DNA of 64,000 bases, taken from assembly GCF_000698575.1 (NCBI RefSeq), contig NZ_JFHD01000007.1, positions 186,001 to 250,000 of the forward strand, in the 5' to 3' direction. Below the pieces are notes generated by a model. That model searched no databases. It was not told the DNA's origin and saw only the letters and a program-made list of their open reading frames with translations. The first letter of the stretch is position 1. The number at the start of each line of letters is the position of its first letter. Origin of the DNA: Caballeronia zhejiangensis. GTDB lineage: Bacteria; Pseudomonadota; Gammaproteobacteria; Burkholderiales; Burkholderiaceae. Both the position numbers and the translations under genes were made by a program. Positions 16,269 to 25,567 of the stretch are shown piece by piece.

Positions 16269-17662
16269 GCCGTCCAGACGACGTCGCCATCCACCGCGTA
16301 GAGCGCGCAGCCGCGATGCTTGCGACTGCAATGCGCGATCGCCGATGCGATCGGGTCCGGCCCGAGTGCCGCGATCGACCACGCGCCATCCGGCGCGATC
16401 ACGAAAGCGCGCGGACGCGGCAACTTCAGAAACGCGTCGTAGCCCTTGCGACCGGCGGCGTCGATGAACGGCACGGCGCTCGCATCGGCAAGCGCGGCGA
16501 AACCGGTCGCGGGCGGGCCCGAGCGCGTCCAGACCACCTGATCGTCGTACGCATAGAGACGGCAATCGGCCGTGAGCGCCGCACAGTCGCGCAGGGCCTG
16601 CGTCAACGGATCGAAGCCGCCGTGCGCCGCCGCGCCGCCGTTCGGTCCGATTGCAAACGCGCGCGGAATCGGCTTCGAGAGGAACTTCCGATACAGCGCG
16701 CGCATGCCCTCGCTGCCGAGATACGGCACCGCGGCGATGTCGTCGACGGCGGCGTATCCGCTCGAGGGCGGCGTCGCCATCGGCATGTTCTCCGGGTAAA
16801 TCGACGCGAACGGCATGCCGATTTTCTTCAGGAACGCATCGAGTTTCGGCGTCCACACGCGCAAGCCTTCCCATGAACCCAGCAGCTTGTGGGAATCGGT
16901 CATGAAGGCGCCGTAGTTCGCAAGTTCGGCGTTCGCGCCCGCCGACGTGTAGCGCGCGAACATTTCCCGCCAGGTGCCGGCCGGAAAGAACGAATCGTTC
17001 TCGCCGTACAGCCACAGCGACGGAACGTGCGCACGCGCGCCGAGCGCCGCGCTGTCGCGGATGAGCGCAGCGTCGTCCGACGCGCATACGTCGACGCGCA
17101 CGCCGCCGTAGAAGTTCACGACGCCCTTCACTTCCGGCGCGTTTCGCGCCCCGAACGCGAGGCTGTACCAACCGCCCGCGCTCTCTCCTGCGACAACGAC
17201 GCGCGAACCGTCGACGTCAGGCTGCTGACGCATGTACGCGATGACCTTGCCGATATCGTCCGCCGCCTTGTTCGCGAGCCCCGCCAGATCGCACCCGTGC
17301 GCGCGCAGTTCGCCCGTCGATCCCGCGTAGCCGCGCATCATCGGCAGCGCAACCGCGTAGCCGCGCGACATGAAGTAGTTCGCCAGATAGGTGAGATGAA
17401 AGCGTGGCATCGTCGCCTTCGTTTTCTTGCCGTAACCGCCATGATTGATGACGGCGAGCGGAAACGGTCCCGCGCCCTCCGGCATCGCGATCGTCACCTG
17501 CAATTGCGCGGTATCGCCGCGCTCGCCGACCGGCACTTGCACGACGCGTTCGCCGGGCAATGCGGGAACCGGCGCACGCAACGCGTCGTAGGCGCTGGTT
17601 GCATGACTGTCCGATAGATGGAATGCCATCAGAAAGACGAAAAATAGCTGCAGTCGAAACAT
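16244..17662 (-). CDS. Secreted alpha/beta hydrolase with duplicated C-terminal module
   Basis: 472 residues beginning with a hydrophobic signal peptide (about residues 1-22). The hydrolase part is dienelactone-hydrolase/acyl-peptidase-like: HGGYGKKT, nucleophile Ser in VAGESAGGWYSLAFG, Asp in LYGENDSFFP and His in SHKLLG. After it come two homologous units of about 45 residues. Each starts PRAF(A/V)I.P(N/D)G, then runs through an Ala/Asp stretch with paired Cys and ends in Y..D..VVW. The repeats recall DUF4189-like periplasmic modules and may bind a ligand; the substrate is unknown. Confidence 0.75.
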   Translation of the reverse strand: MFRLQLFFVFLMAFHLSDSHATSAYDALRAPVPALPGERVVQVPVGERGDTAQLQVTIAMPEGAGPFPLAVINHGGYGKKTKATMPRFHLTYLANYFMSRGYAVALPMMRGYAGSTGELRAHGCDLAGLANKAADDIGKVIAYMRQQPDVDGSRVVVAGESAGGWYSLAFGARNAPEVKGVVNFYGGVRVDVCASDDAALIRDSAALGARAHVPSLWLYGENDSFFPAGTWREMFARYTSAGANAELANYGAFMTDSHKLLGSWEGLRVWTPKLDAFLKKIGMPFASIYPENMPMATPPSSGYAAVDDIAAVPYLGSEGMRALYRKFLSKPIPRAFAIGPNGGAAAHGGFDPLTQALRDCAALTADCRLYAYDDQVVWTRSGPPATGFAALADASAVPFIDAAGRKGYDAFLKLPRPRAFVIAPDGAWSIAALGPDPIASAIAHCSRKHRGCALYAVDGDVVWTAQPPVKSR

Positions 17663-17777
17663 GGTTCCCGCGCGCGTAGCCTAAAGGCCGCATTATCGGC
17701 GTTTCCTGTTCGCGAACTTGCGCCGGCGGGCGCGCAATTTGCGTAAGGCACAAATTAATACAAATGCAGGAGCGCAT

Positions 17778-18578
17778 ATGCATAAACCCCTCGCAGGCCA
17801 GATTGCGCTCGTGACGGGCGCGAGTTCGGGCATCGGCACGGGCGTCGCGACCGCGCTCGCCGATGCGGGCGCGCACGTCGCCATCAACTATCACTCGCAC
17901 GCGGAACCCGCCGAAAAGCTCGCCGCCGCGATCACGGCGAAAGGCGGCAAAGCGTTCGCGGTCGGCGCGGACGTCTCCGACGAAACCCAGATCGACGCGA
18001 TGTTCGATGCCGTCGTGAAGCGCTACGGCACGGTCGATATCGTCGTCGCGAATTCGGGCTTGCAGAAGGACGCGAAGTTCACCGCGCTCACGCTCGACGA
18101 CTGGAAGACGGTCATCGAAACGAATCTCACCGGCCAGTTCCTCACCGCGCAGCGCGCCGTGCGCGAATTCGAGCGGCGCGGCATGCGCGACGTGTCGAAG
18201 GCGCTCGGGAAGATCATCTGCATGAGTTCCGTGCACGAGGTCATTCCGTGGGCGGGACACGTGAACTACGCTGCGTCCAAGGGCGGCATTCAGATGATGA
18301 TGAAAACGATCGCGCAGGAAGTCGCGCCGCAGCGCATTCGCGTGAACGGCATCGCGCCCGGCGCAATCCGCACCCCGATCAACAAGGACGCTTGGGATAC
18401 GCAGGACAAGCTCGACAAGTTGCTGACGCTGATTCCGTATGGGCGCGTCGGCGAGGTCGAGGATATCGGGCGCGCGGCGGTGTGGCTTGCGTCTGACGAT
18501 AGCGATTACGTCGTCGGCACGACGCTTTTCGTCGATGGCGGCATGACGCTCTATCCGGGATTCGCGGATAACGGCTGA
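17778..18578 (+). CDS. Short-chain dehydrogenase, glucose 1-dehydrogenase type
   Basis: 266 residues of classical SDR. Cofactor motif TGASSGIGTG follows the first strand, then DVSDE, an N of the NAG-type motif (VVANSGL, with Ser in place of the Ala of NNAG), catalytic Ser in MSSVHE and YAASK (Tyr/Lys). The tail GTTLFVDGGMTLYPGF is typical of the glucose dehydrogenase branch. AGGAG at 17768-17772 supports ATG 17778. Its stop overlaps the ATG of the following disulfide oxidoreductase (TGATG), so the two form one operon and may share a redox route. Confidence 0.85.
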   Translation: MHKPLAGQIALVTGASSGIGTGVATALADAGAHVAINYHSHAEPAEKLAAAITAKGGKAFAVGADVSDETQIDAMFDAVVKRYGTVDIVVANSGLQKDAKFTALTLDDWKTVIETNLTGQFLTAQRAVREFERRGMRDVSKALGKIICMSSVHEVIPWAGHVNYAASKGGIQMMMKTIAQEVAPQRIRVNGIAPGAIRTPINKDAWDTQDKLDKLLTLIPYGRVGEVEDIGRAAVWLASDDSDYVVGTTLFVDGGMTLYPGFADNG

Positions 18579-20029
18579 TGGCGGACAACGGAATGAACCC
18601 AATCAAGGTGGACGTCGCCGTGATCGGCGCGGGCACGGCCGGCATGGCCGCGTTTCGCGCGGCGCGGCTCGCGGGCGCGAACGCGGTGCTGATCGAGGGC
18701 GGCGAACCGGGCACGACCTGCGCGCGCGTCGGCTGCATGCCGTCGAAGCTGCTGCTCGCGGCGGCCAACGGCTTGCACGACGCGCATTCGCTCGCCGCGC
18801 GCGGCATCGAAGGCACGCACGCGCTCGAAGCCGATCGCGCGCGCGTGCTCGATTACGTGCGGCGCGAACGCGATCACTTCGTCAAGGGCGTACTCGACGA
18901 AATCAAAGCGCTGCCGGATGGCATGCTGCTGCGCGGCAAGGCGCGCTTCGAAGCGCCGACGCGATTGCGGATGGGCGACGACACGCGCGTCGAGGCCAAA
19001 AGCGTCGTCATCGCGACGGGCGCCGCGCCGAGCGTGCCCGACGAGCTGAAGGTGTTCGGCGACAAACTCATCACGAGCGACGATCTCTTCGAACTGCGCA
19101 CGTTGCCGAAGCGCATCGCCGTGTTCGGCGCGGGACCGATCGCGCTCGAGTTGGGGCAAGCGCTCGCGCGGCTCGGCATCGAAATTTTCATGTTCGGCAA
19201 AGGCGGCAGCGCGGGAGCGATTATGGACAAACCGGTGCGCGATGCGCTTATCGCCGCGCTCGCCGACGAGTTCTATTTCGATCCCGACGCGAAAATCGAC
19301 GGCATGTCGCTAGAGGGCGGCCAGCCGACGCTGCGCTTCACGTCGCCGGACGGCGTGGCGCGCGTCGAACGCTTCGATCTCGTGCTCGCCGCGACCGGAC
19401 GCGCGCCGAATCTGAAGCCGCTCGCGCTGGAAAACGCGGGCATCGAACTGAACGAAAAAGGCGCGCCGCTTTTCGACGAAACAACGATGCAATGCGGCGA
19501 CAGCGCGATTTTCATCGCGGGCGATTGCGACGGCGCACGCCCGTGGCTCCACGACGCCGCCGACGAAGGCAAGCTCGCCGGCGACAACGCCGCGCGCTTT
19601 CCGGACGTGCAGCGGATCGAGCGCAAGGTGCCGTTCTCGATCGTGTTCTGCGAGCCGCAGGTGGCGATCGTCGGCGCATCGTATGACGATCTCGACAAGC
19701 CGATGACGGTCACAGGAGAAGCATCGTTCGAGAATCAGGGACGAAGCCGCGTCATGCGTCAGAATCGCGGCCTGCTGCACGTCTATGCCGACGCGAAAAC
19801 CGGCAAGCTGCGCGGCGCGCAAGGCTGCGGCCCGGCGATGGAGCATCTCGGGCATCTGCTGGCGTGGGCGCTGCAACTGGAATTGACGCTCGATGAAGCG
19901 CTCAAACTGCCTTTCTATCATCCGGTCGTGGAAGAAGGCTTGCGCACCGCGCTAAAAGATGCAGATAGAAAATGCTACGAGGAAAGATCGGAAACACCGC
20001 CGGCATTACCAAGCGCCGCGGGTTGCTGA
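18578..20029 (+). CDS. Dihydrolipoyl dehydrogenase family flavoprotein
   Basis: 483 residues with the class I pyridine nucleotide-disulfide oxidoreductase layout. The FAD motif is VIGAGTAGMAAFRAA, the redox-active pair lies in TTCARVGCMPSK, the second dinucleotide motif is VFGAGPIALELGQAL, then FIAGDCDG, and the C-terminal active-site HPVVEE. All catalytic residues are present. The sequence belongs to the Lpd-like branch that stands apart from 2-oxoacid dehydrogenase operons, so its disulfide or quinone substrate is uncertain. It is coupled to the SDR upstream by a 1-nt overlap. Confidence 0.87.
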   Translation: MADNGMNPIKVDVAVIGAGTAGMAAFRAARLAGANAVLIEGGEPGTTCARVGCMPSKLLLAAANGLHDAHSLAARGIEGTHALEADRARVLDYVRRERDHFVKGVLDEIKALPDGMLLRGKARFEAPTRLRMGDDTRVEAKSVVIATGAAPSVPDELKVFGDKLITSDDLFELRTLPKRIAVFGAGPIALELGQALARLGIEIFMFGKGGSAGAIMDKPVRDALIAALADEFYFDPDAKIDGMSLEGGQPTLRFTSPDGVARVERFDLVLAATGRAPNLKPLALENAGIELNEKGAPLFDETTMQCGDSAIFIAGDCDGARPWLHDAADEGKLAGDNAARFPDVQRIERKVPFSIVFCEPQVAIVGASYDDLDKPMTVTGEASFENQGRSRVMRQNRGLLHVYADAKTGKLRGAQGCGPAMEHLGHLLAWALQLELTLDEALKLPFYHPVVEEGLRTALKDADRKCYEERSETPPALPSAAGC

Positions 20030-20032
20030 TCC

Positions 20033-20068
20033 AAAAAAAACGAACGCCGGTTGCAAGCAACCGGCGTT
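20033..20068 (-). terminator. Rho-independent terminator of the small membrane-protein gene
   Basis: An 11-bp perfect stem AACGCCGGTTG (20043-20053) / CAACCGGCGTT (20058-20068) with a 4-nt loop is followed, on the minus strand, by CG and eight T residues (20040-20033). It lies just past the 3' end of the 118-aa gene. It may also slow transcription from the lpd side. Confidence 0.85.
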
Positions 20069-20089
20069 TATCGTCGGAAAGAGCAAGGA

Positions 20090-20446
20090 TCAGCTTCCGC
20101 TCAAACCATATTGCAGTGCGAGATCGAACCCGAGCACGACGAGCGAACAGAAAAGCCCCAAGGACAAATTCGCCAGTCTATGTCCGACGTCCTTGTGCTT
20201 CGTCAGCACGGCGCCCGCGAGGAACGCGATTTCCACGATGACCTGCATGCAAAACACGGCAATCATCAACGCGAACTCGTAACCCATCGAGTTGAAGTTC
20301 AGAAAGTTAAAGCCGTTCACCGCCACCCAAGACCCCACTCGCCAAGCTTCGTATGCCAATAGCAGCAACGGGAAGAAATAGCTGGCTACATAAGTCGGCA
20401 CCGTGGCGTGCCGCAGTTCCATATTTAAGTGACGTGTTACTTGCAT
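20090..20446 (-). CDS. Small integral membrane protein, 118 aa
   Basis: The ATG at 20446 follows GAGGAG and gives 118 residues; longer upstream reading is of poor quality. Three hydrophobic helices are visible at about 19-38, 57-80 and 92-114, with His/Lys in the loop before the last. I do not recognise the family. The DNA is noticeably A+T-richer than its neighbours, which points to a more recent arrival. It is a single-gene unit with its own strong terminator. Confidence 0.72.
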   Translation of the reverse strand: MQVTRHLNMELRHATVPTYVASYFFPLLLLAYEAWRVGSWVAVNGFNFLNFNSMGYEFALMIAVFCMQVIVEIAFLAGAVLTKHKDVGHRLANLSLGLFCSLVVLGFDLALQYGLSGS

Positions 20447-20669
20447 CGCGTACTCCTCATCTGATTGCCCGAAAACGACGGGCGTTCTACCTGCACCGTG
20501 GCGCAAACCGGAGCGTTCTGATCGAACGGCAGACGGGCGTCGTGCTTTCAGAATAGGACAATTTTTTGGAAAGCGAATCATCGTATTCCCGATGATCGTA
20601 TCCAATAAGGCTTTACGCGCTTCGTTGTGCAGTGCAACTGAATAAAGCAGTTATTTCCCGGCCCTAAAT

Positions 20670-20691
20670 TCGGCACGCGCATACGTGCCGA
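20670..20691 (-). terminator. Hairpin after mmsB
   Basis: Perfect 8-bp stem TCGGCACG (20670-20677) / CGTGCCGA (20684-20691), loop of six, flanked by AAAT and TTT. It lies 24 bp beyond the mmsB stop and is the best candidate for the end of the mmsAB transcript, though the T-run is short. Confidence 0.45.
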
Positions 20692-20714
20692 TTTCCTAAA
20701 GTGTTCGAGCCGTA

Positions 20715-21608
20715 TCAAACGCCAGAGTTCTTCGCGTACAACTTGATAATGCCCGAAAAATCGAGCCCGCCGAATCCTTGCTGGCTCATCGACTGATACA
20801 ACTGTTGTGCCAGCGCACCCATGAATACCGGCTGCTTCGCGGCGCGCGCTGCATCGACGGCAAGTCCGAGATCCTTGAGCATTAAATCAGCGCCAAAACC
20901 GCCCGAATAACCGCGCGACGCCGGCGCGGTTTCGACGATGCCCGGATAGGGATTACACGTATCCGAGCTCCAGCAACGCCCAGTCGATGTATTGACGATA
21001 CTCGCGAGTTTCGTCGGATCGATGCCGAGCGTTTCGCCGAGTTTCATCGCTTCGGCGACGCCGATCATGGAAATCCCTAGCAGCAAGTTATTGCAGATCT
21101 TCGCGATCTGGCCCGTGCCGGTTTCGCCGCATCGCACCATGTTCTTGCCCATGCCGGATAAGACGGGACGCAATGTTTCGAAGAGCGTTTCATCCGCGCC
21201 GACCATGAACGTCAGCGTGCCCGCCTGCGCGCCGACGACGCCGCCGGAAACGGGGGCATCGGCGAACGGGTTGCCCTGGTTCGCCGCCGCCTCGCCGATG
21301 AGCTTCGCGGTCGCCGGATCGATCGTGCTGCTGTCGACGAGCGGCACGCCTTTCCCAACGCCCGCGAGCACGCCGTCATCGCCCAGATAGACCGTCTTCA
21401 CATGCTGCGCGGCGGGCAGCATCGTGATGACGACTTCCGCGCCTTGCGCCGCCGCGCGCGGCGATGCGGCGAGCGTCGCGCCCGCCGCCTTCGCCGCATC
21501 GAGCGCGGCGGAGACGAGATCGAACGCCGTCACCGCGTGGCCGGCCTTCAGGAGATTGGCGGCCATCGGACCGCCCATGTGACCCAAACCAATGAATCCG
21601 ATTCGCAT
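20715..21608 (-). CDS. mmsB: 3-hydroxyisobutyrate dehydrogenase
   Basis: 297 residues from the ATG at 21608, chosen because GGGAG lies six bases upstream; the ATG at 21614 touches the ribosome site. GFIGLGHMGGPMAANL is the NAD(P) motif of beta-hydroxyacid dehydrogenases, followed by DAPVSGGVVGAQ (substrate region) and the catalytic Lys in CNNLLLG context (GQIAKICNNLL). It oxidises 3-hydroxyisobutyrate to methylmalonate semialdehyde in valine breakdown. It lies directly downstream of mmsA with a 12-bp gap. Confidence 0.93.
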   Translation of the reverse strand: MRIGFIGLGHMGGPMAANLLKAGHAVTAFDLVSAALDAAKAAGATLAASPRAAAQGAEVVITMLPAAQHVKTVYLGDDGVLAGVGKGVPLVDSSTIDPATAKLIGEAAANQGNPFADAPVSGGVVGAQAGTLTFMVGADETLFETLRPVLSGMGKNMVRCGETGTGQIAKICNNLLLGISMIGVAEAMKLGETLGIDPTKLASIVNTSTGRCWSSDTCNPYPGIVETAPASRGYSGGFGADLMLKDLGLAVDAARAAKQPVFMGALAQQLYQSMSQQGFGGLDFSGIIKLYAKNSGV

Positions 21609-21620
21609 GGACATCTCCCT

Positions 21621-23153
21621 TTAGCGAAGCGCGATGGTCGTGTTGACGCCGTCGTTCACGGTGGCGTCGTCGAACCAGCGCGCGGTGACGGTTTTCGTCT
21701 GCGTGTAGAACTGCACGACCTGCTTGCCGTACGGGCCGAGGTCGCCGAGCTTCGAGCCGCGCGAGCCAGTGAAGCTGAACGCGGGCACCGGCACCGGAAT
21801 CGGAATGTTGATGCCGACCTGACCGATATCGATCTCGCTCTGGAACTTGCGCGCCGCCGCGCCGCTTTGCGTGAAGAGACCGACGCCGTTGCCCATCGGA
21901 TTGCGATTGACGAGCGCGATGGCGTCGTCGAGCGTATCGGCTTGCAGCACGCACAGCACCGGGCCGAAGATTTCCGTCTTGTAGATCGACATGTCGGTAT
22001 CGACGTTCGTGAAGATCGTCGGTCCGATGAAGTTGCCCTTCTCGTAGCCCTTCACGTCGATATCGCGGCCATCGAGCGCGAGCGTCGCGCCCTCTTCCAC
22101 GCCCTTGCTGATGAGCCCGAGAATGCGCTCCTTTGCCGCTTTCGACACGACCGGGCCGACGTCCGTATTCGGCTCTGTGCCGCCGTTGACCTTGAGCGTC
22201 CTGGCTTTCTCGACGAGTTCCGGCACCCAGTCCTTCGACGCCCCGACGAACACGGCCACCGACGTCGCCATGCAACGCTGACCCGCCGCGCCGAAGCCCG
22301 CGCCCGCGAGCGCGTTGAGCGTCTGCTCCTTGTTGGCGTCGGGCAGGACGACGGCGTGATTCTTCGCGCCCATCATCGACTGCACGCGCTTGCCGTGCTG
22401 GCTCGCGAGGTTGTAGACGTGCGTGCCGACGGCCGTCGACCCGACGAACGAAATCGCCTTGATATCGCGATGCGTGCAGATCGCATCGACGACTTCCTTG
22501 CCGCCATGCACGACGTTCAGCACGCCCGCCGGCACGCCCGCTTCGAGCGCGAGTTCGACGAGTTCCATCGTCGAGAGCGGATCCTGTTCGGACGGCTTCA
22601 GTACGAACGTGTTACCGCAGACGATCGCCATCGGGAACATCCACAGCGGGATCATGGCGGGGAAATTGAACGGCGTGATGCCGGCGCACACGCCGAGCGG
22701 CTGCCGTAGCGTGTACGTGTCGACGCCGCCCGCGACGTTTTCGGAGAATTCGCCCTGCTGCAGCGTCGAAATCGAACACGCGTGCTCGACCACTTCGAGA
22801 CCGCGAAAGATGTCGCCTTCGGCATCGGCGAGCGTCTTGCCCTGCTCCGCCGTCAGCGTCCGCGCGATGCGCTTCTGGTTCTGGCGCACGAGGTCCTGAA
22901 ACTTGAGCATCAGACGCATGCGCGTGCCGAGCGGCGTCGTGCGCCACGTCTGAAACGCCTTGTGCGCGGCGGCAACGGCGGCGTTGACTTCATCGACCGT
23001 CGCAAACGGCACGCGACCGACGACTTCCTGCGTCGCAGGATTGACGATGTCGCGCCACTCCGTCGTCTTCGAATCGACGAACTGGCCGTCGATCAGCAGT
23101 TTGGCCGTACGGACGGACGCACTCTGCGCCGGATGTTCAGCAGCGATATTCAC
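21621..23153 (-). CDS. mmsA: CoA-acylating methylmalonate-semialdehyde dehydrogenase
   Basis: 510 residues of the aldehyde dehydrogenase superfamily with the MmsA signatures: PFNFPAMIPLWMFP, ISFVGSTAVG, and the catalytic Cys in FGAAGQRCMA. The general base Glu of ordinary ALDHs is absent (MGAKNHAVVLPDA), as expected for the CoA-dependent branch. It converts methylmalonate semialdehyde to propionyl-CoA (and malonate semialdehyde to acetyl-CoA). It heads the mmsA-mmsB operon and is divergent from a LysR regulator. Confidence 0.95.
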   Translation of the reverse strand: MNIAAEHPAQSASVRTAKLLIDGQFVDSKTTEWRDIVNPATQEVVGRVPFATVDEVNAAVAAAHKAFQTWRTTPLGTRMRLMLKFQDLVRQNQKRIARTLTAEQGKTLADAEGDIFRGLEVVEHACSISTLQQGEFSENVAGGVDTYTLRQPLGVCAGITPFNFPAMIPLWMFPMAIVCGNTFVLKPSEQDPLSTMELVELALEAGVPAGVLNVVHGGKEVVDAICTHRDIKAISFVGSTAVGTHVYNLASQHGKRVQSMMGAKNHAVVLPDANKEQTLNALAGAGFGAAGQRCMATSVAVFVGASKDWVPELVEKARTLKVNGGTEPNTDVGPVVSKAAKERILGLISKGVEEGATLALDGRDIDVKGYEKGNFIGPTIFTNVDTDMSIYKTEIFGPVLCVLQADTLDDAIALVNRNPMGNGVGLFTQSGAAARKFQSEIDIGQVGINIPIPVPVPAFSFTGSRGSKLGDLGPYGKQVVQFYTQTKTVTARWFDDATVNDGVNTTIALR

Positions 23154-23301
23154 GAGTCACTCCTTTTGGATGAGTTGTCACGAAGGGGAACGAAGACGCG
23201 CGGACGGAGCGCCGGTGCGGCGCCGAAGGGAAAAGGCATGTCGTCTCCGTTTATAAGAAATCGGCGCGCAGTGCAGCACGCTCGTTTCCTTGAGTATAGT
23301 T

Positions 23302-24324
23302 ATGCAAAAGTCCATCATGGCACTAGAAAAACACCCGATCGATATGCAAAAAAACGCCATGCCAAACGTTATTCCAAGCGCCAAGCTCGATATCGGGCGC
23401 CTCAACTGGGACGACCTGCGCTTCTTCCTGGAAGTCGCGCGCACGCAGCGCGCGAGCGGCGCGGCGAAGCGTCTGGGCGTCGATTACACGACGGTCGCGC
23501 GGCGCGTTCGCGCGCTGGAGGACGCGCTCGGCACGCTTCTGTTCGACAAATCGCGCAGCGGCGGATTCATTCTGACGGCCGAAGGCCAGCGCCTGCTCGG
23601 TTACGTCGATTCGATCGAGACGACGGTGCAGTCCGCGACCGAGCAGATCGCCAATACGGGGCACGCGCTGTCCGGACACGTTCGCGTCGGTTCGACGGAA
23701 GGCTTCGGCTGCTTCTTTCTCGCGCCGCAACTCGCGCGCTTTCAGGACGCGCATCCGAACATCTCCATCGATCTGCTGCCGGTACCGCATTTCGTGAGTC
23801 TGTCGAAGCGCGAGGCGGATATCGCCGTCACGCTCGAACGACCCGAGCAGGGCCAATACGTTTATACGAAGCTGTGCGATTACCGGCTCAAGCTCTACGC
23901 GACCGCCGACTATCTCGACGCGCACGAACCGATCCGCACGAGCGACGATCTGCGTCATCATCGTTTCGCAAGCTATATCGACGATCTCGCGTTCAGCTAC
24001 GAATTGCTGTATCTCGAACGCGCGGTGCCGGGCGCGGTGTCGCGCTGGCGCAGTACGAGCGCGATTGCGCAGTACTTCGCCGCGCTGCAGGGCCGCGCGC
24101 TCGCGATCCTGCCGTGCTTCATGACCGCGCCCGATCCGCGCTTCGTGCCGGTCTTGCCCGACCATATCGTCGTGACGCGCGCCTTCTATCTGTCCTGCCG
24201 CGAGGATTTGCGCAAGCTGAAGCGCATCACGGCTGTATGGGACTACCTGCGCGCGGCGGCCGAAGCGAACCGCGGCTTCCTGATGGGAGACGGCGCGCAG
24301 ATGGCCTGGGTCGATGTCAAGTGA
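23302..24324 (+). CDS. LysR family regulator, probable control of mmsAB
   Basis: About 340 residues. The ATG at 23302 is the first in a good position; ATGs at 23317, 23344 and 23359 are also possible since the helix-turn-helix begins only about 35 residues in. That domain reads LRFFLEVARTQRASGAAKRLGVDYTTVARRVRALE. The effector domain has GHVRVGSTEGFG and later APDPRFVPVLPDH. The divergent arrangement with mmsA, 148 bp apart, is the usual LysR autoregulator/target layout, so it probably senses a valine- or inositol-pathway intermediate (inference). Confidence 0.85.
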   Translation: MQKSIMALEKHPIDMQKNAMPNVIPSAKLDIGRLNWDDLRFFLEVARTQRASGAAKRLGVDYTTVARRVRALEDALGTLLFDKSRSGGFILTAEGQRLLGYVDSIETTVQSATEQIANTGHALSGHVRVGSTEGFGCFFLAPQLARFQDAHPNISIDLLPVPHFVSLSKREADIAVTLERPEQGQYVYTKLCDYRLKLYATADYLDAHEPIRTSDDLRHHRFASYIDDLAFSYELLYLERAVPGAVSRWRSTSAIAQYFAALQGRALAILPCFMTAPDPRFVPVLPDHIVVTRAFYLSCREDLRKLKRITAVWDYLRAAAEANRGFLMGDGAQMAWVDVK

Positions 24325-24586
24325 TCCTGACCGGCGACACGCTTTTTGACAGCGATTCGAGACCGAACGTGGTATGCGTGACGCCACCGCGAACATCACA
24401 AAATTTGACTCGATAAATTCGTGGAATTTTGCTTCGATGTCCTGCCGAAACGTCACTCGCCCACGCGAGCTCGGGCATAATCGCCGGCCAGTTTCATTGC
24501 ATTGCCGTGGAGAGCGCGGCGCACTCCATTCCCGTGATTTCCTCTAGTTTCTTTCCCGCTGCCCCGACGGGCCGCGCCGTGCGCTA

Positions 24587-25567
24587 ATGGCTTTCGTCAT
24601 CTGGTCACGGCGGTCCATGTCCCGCCAGCGCATCCGTTTCGTCGAGGCCCGCACGGCGCGCGCCATCGCGGTCATCGGCGCCATTACGCTTCTCGTGGCC
24701 GCGCTTGCGCTCGGCATCGCGATCGGCACCATGTTCGCGCGCAGCCATCTCGGCGAGGAGCAGACGCTGATGTCGCGCCGCTCGTACGAGATCGAAGAGC
24801 TCGGCCGCATCAATGCCGCGCTGATCGAGCTGACGCCGCGCGTCGAAGGCCTGTCCGCGCAAGTCAGCGAGCTGCACGAATTCGACACGCATCTGAAGGC
24901 CGCGCACGGCGCGGGCGGCACGTCCGGCGTGCATGACGTGCCGCCGCTGCCCGACAGCGAAGAGCCAGCCACGTCGCTCGACGGCGCGGGCGGCCCCGCC
25001 TTGCCGCCGCGCCTGTGCGATATCGGCCGCGCGGCGGCGGGCGCGCCGCGGCAGCGTTTGAAGAGCGCGCATCGGATCATCGATTGCCTGAACGACGAAG
25101 TCTCGCAATTGCAGACGCAAACGCTCGCCCACTACGCCGCGTACATGGCCTTTCCCGGCCGCAATCCGGCACCCGGCCTGCGCAGCGGCTCGCCTTACGG
25201 CAACCGTCTGGACCCGTTCACGGGGCGTCTGAGCTTTCATCCCGGCATCGACTTCGCCGGACCGGCGGGCACGCCGATTCTCGCCAGCGCGGGCGGACGC
25301 GTCATCGCGGCGGGCGAGCGCAACGGCTACGGCATTTCGGTCGACATCCGCCACAGCGACGGCATGGTGACGCGCTATGGACACGCGTCGCGCATCTTCG
25401 TGAAAACCGGCGAATTCGTGATGCCGGGACAGGTGATCGCGGAAGTCGGCTCGACCGGCCGCTCGACGGGGCCGCATCTGCATTTCGAAGTGATCGTCGA
25501 CGGCGCTCAGATCAATCCTTCTCCCTATCTCGCGCTCTTCAGGCGTTTGTCGCATGCGCAAAGTTGA
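24587..25567 (+). CDS. M23 family peptidoglycan endopeptidase, membrane-anchored
   Basis: 326 residues from ATG 24587 (ATG 24617 is an alternative). One membrane helix at about 25-49 is followed by a helical periplasmic stalk. The LytM domain at about 195-315 has zinc ligands His218 and Asp222 in HPGID and His297/His299 in GPHLHFEV. All four are present, so it should be an active endopeptidase cleaving cross-linked peptidoglycan. It overlaps the next coiled-coil gene by 14 nt and precedes a bactofilin, a combination known to shape the cell wall locally. Confidence 0.87.
   Translation: MAFVIWSRRSMSRQRIRFVEARTARAIAVIGAITLLVAALALGIAIGTMFARSHLGEEQTLMSRRSYEIEELGRINAALIELTPRVEGLSAQVSELHEFDTHLKAAHGAGGTSGVHDVPPLPDSEEPATSLDGAGGPALPPRLCDIGRAAAGAPRQRLKSAHRIIDCLNDEVSQLQTQTLAHYAAYMAFPGRNPAPGLRSGSPYGNRLDPFTGRLSFHPGIDFAGPAGTPILASAGGRVIAAGERNGYGISVDIRHSDGMVTRYGHASRIFVKTGEFVMPGQVIAEVGSTGRSTGPHLHFEVIVDGAQINPSPYLALFRRLSHAQS

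Noticed and set aside
24345-24373. Perfect TTGACA as promoter of the M23 gene
   Set aside because: No acceptable -10 at 16-18 bp; the best hexamer matches only 3/6, and the gene start is over 200 bp away.
22782-24416. 544-codon plus-strand ORF across mmsA and the LysR gene
   Set aside because: Overlaps two well-supported genes in other frames and lacks any domain.
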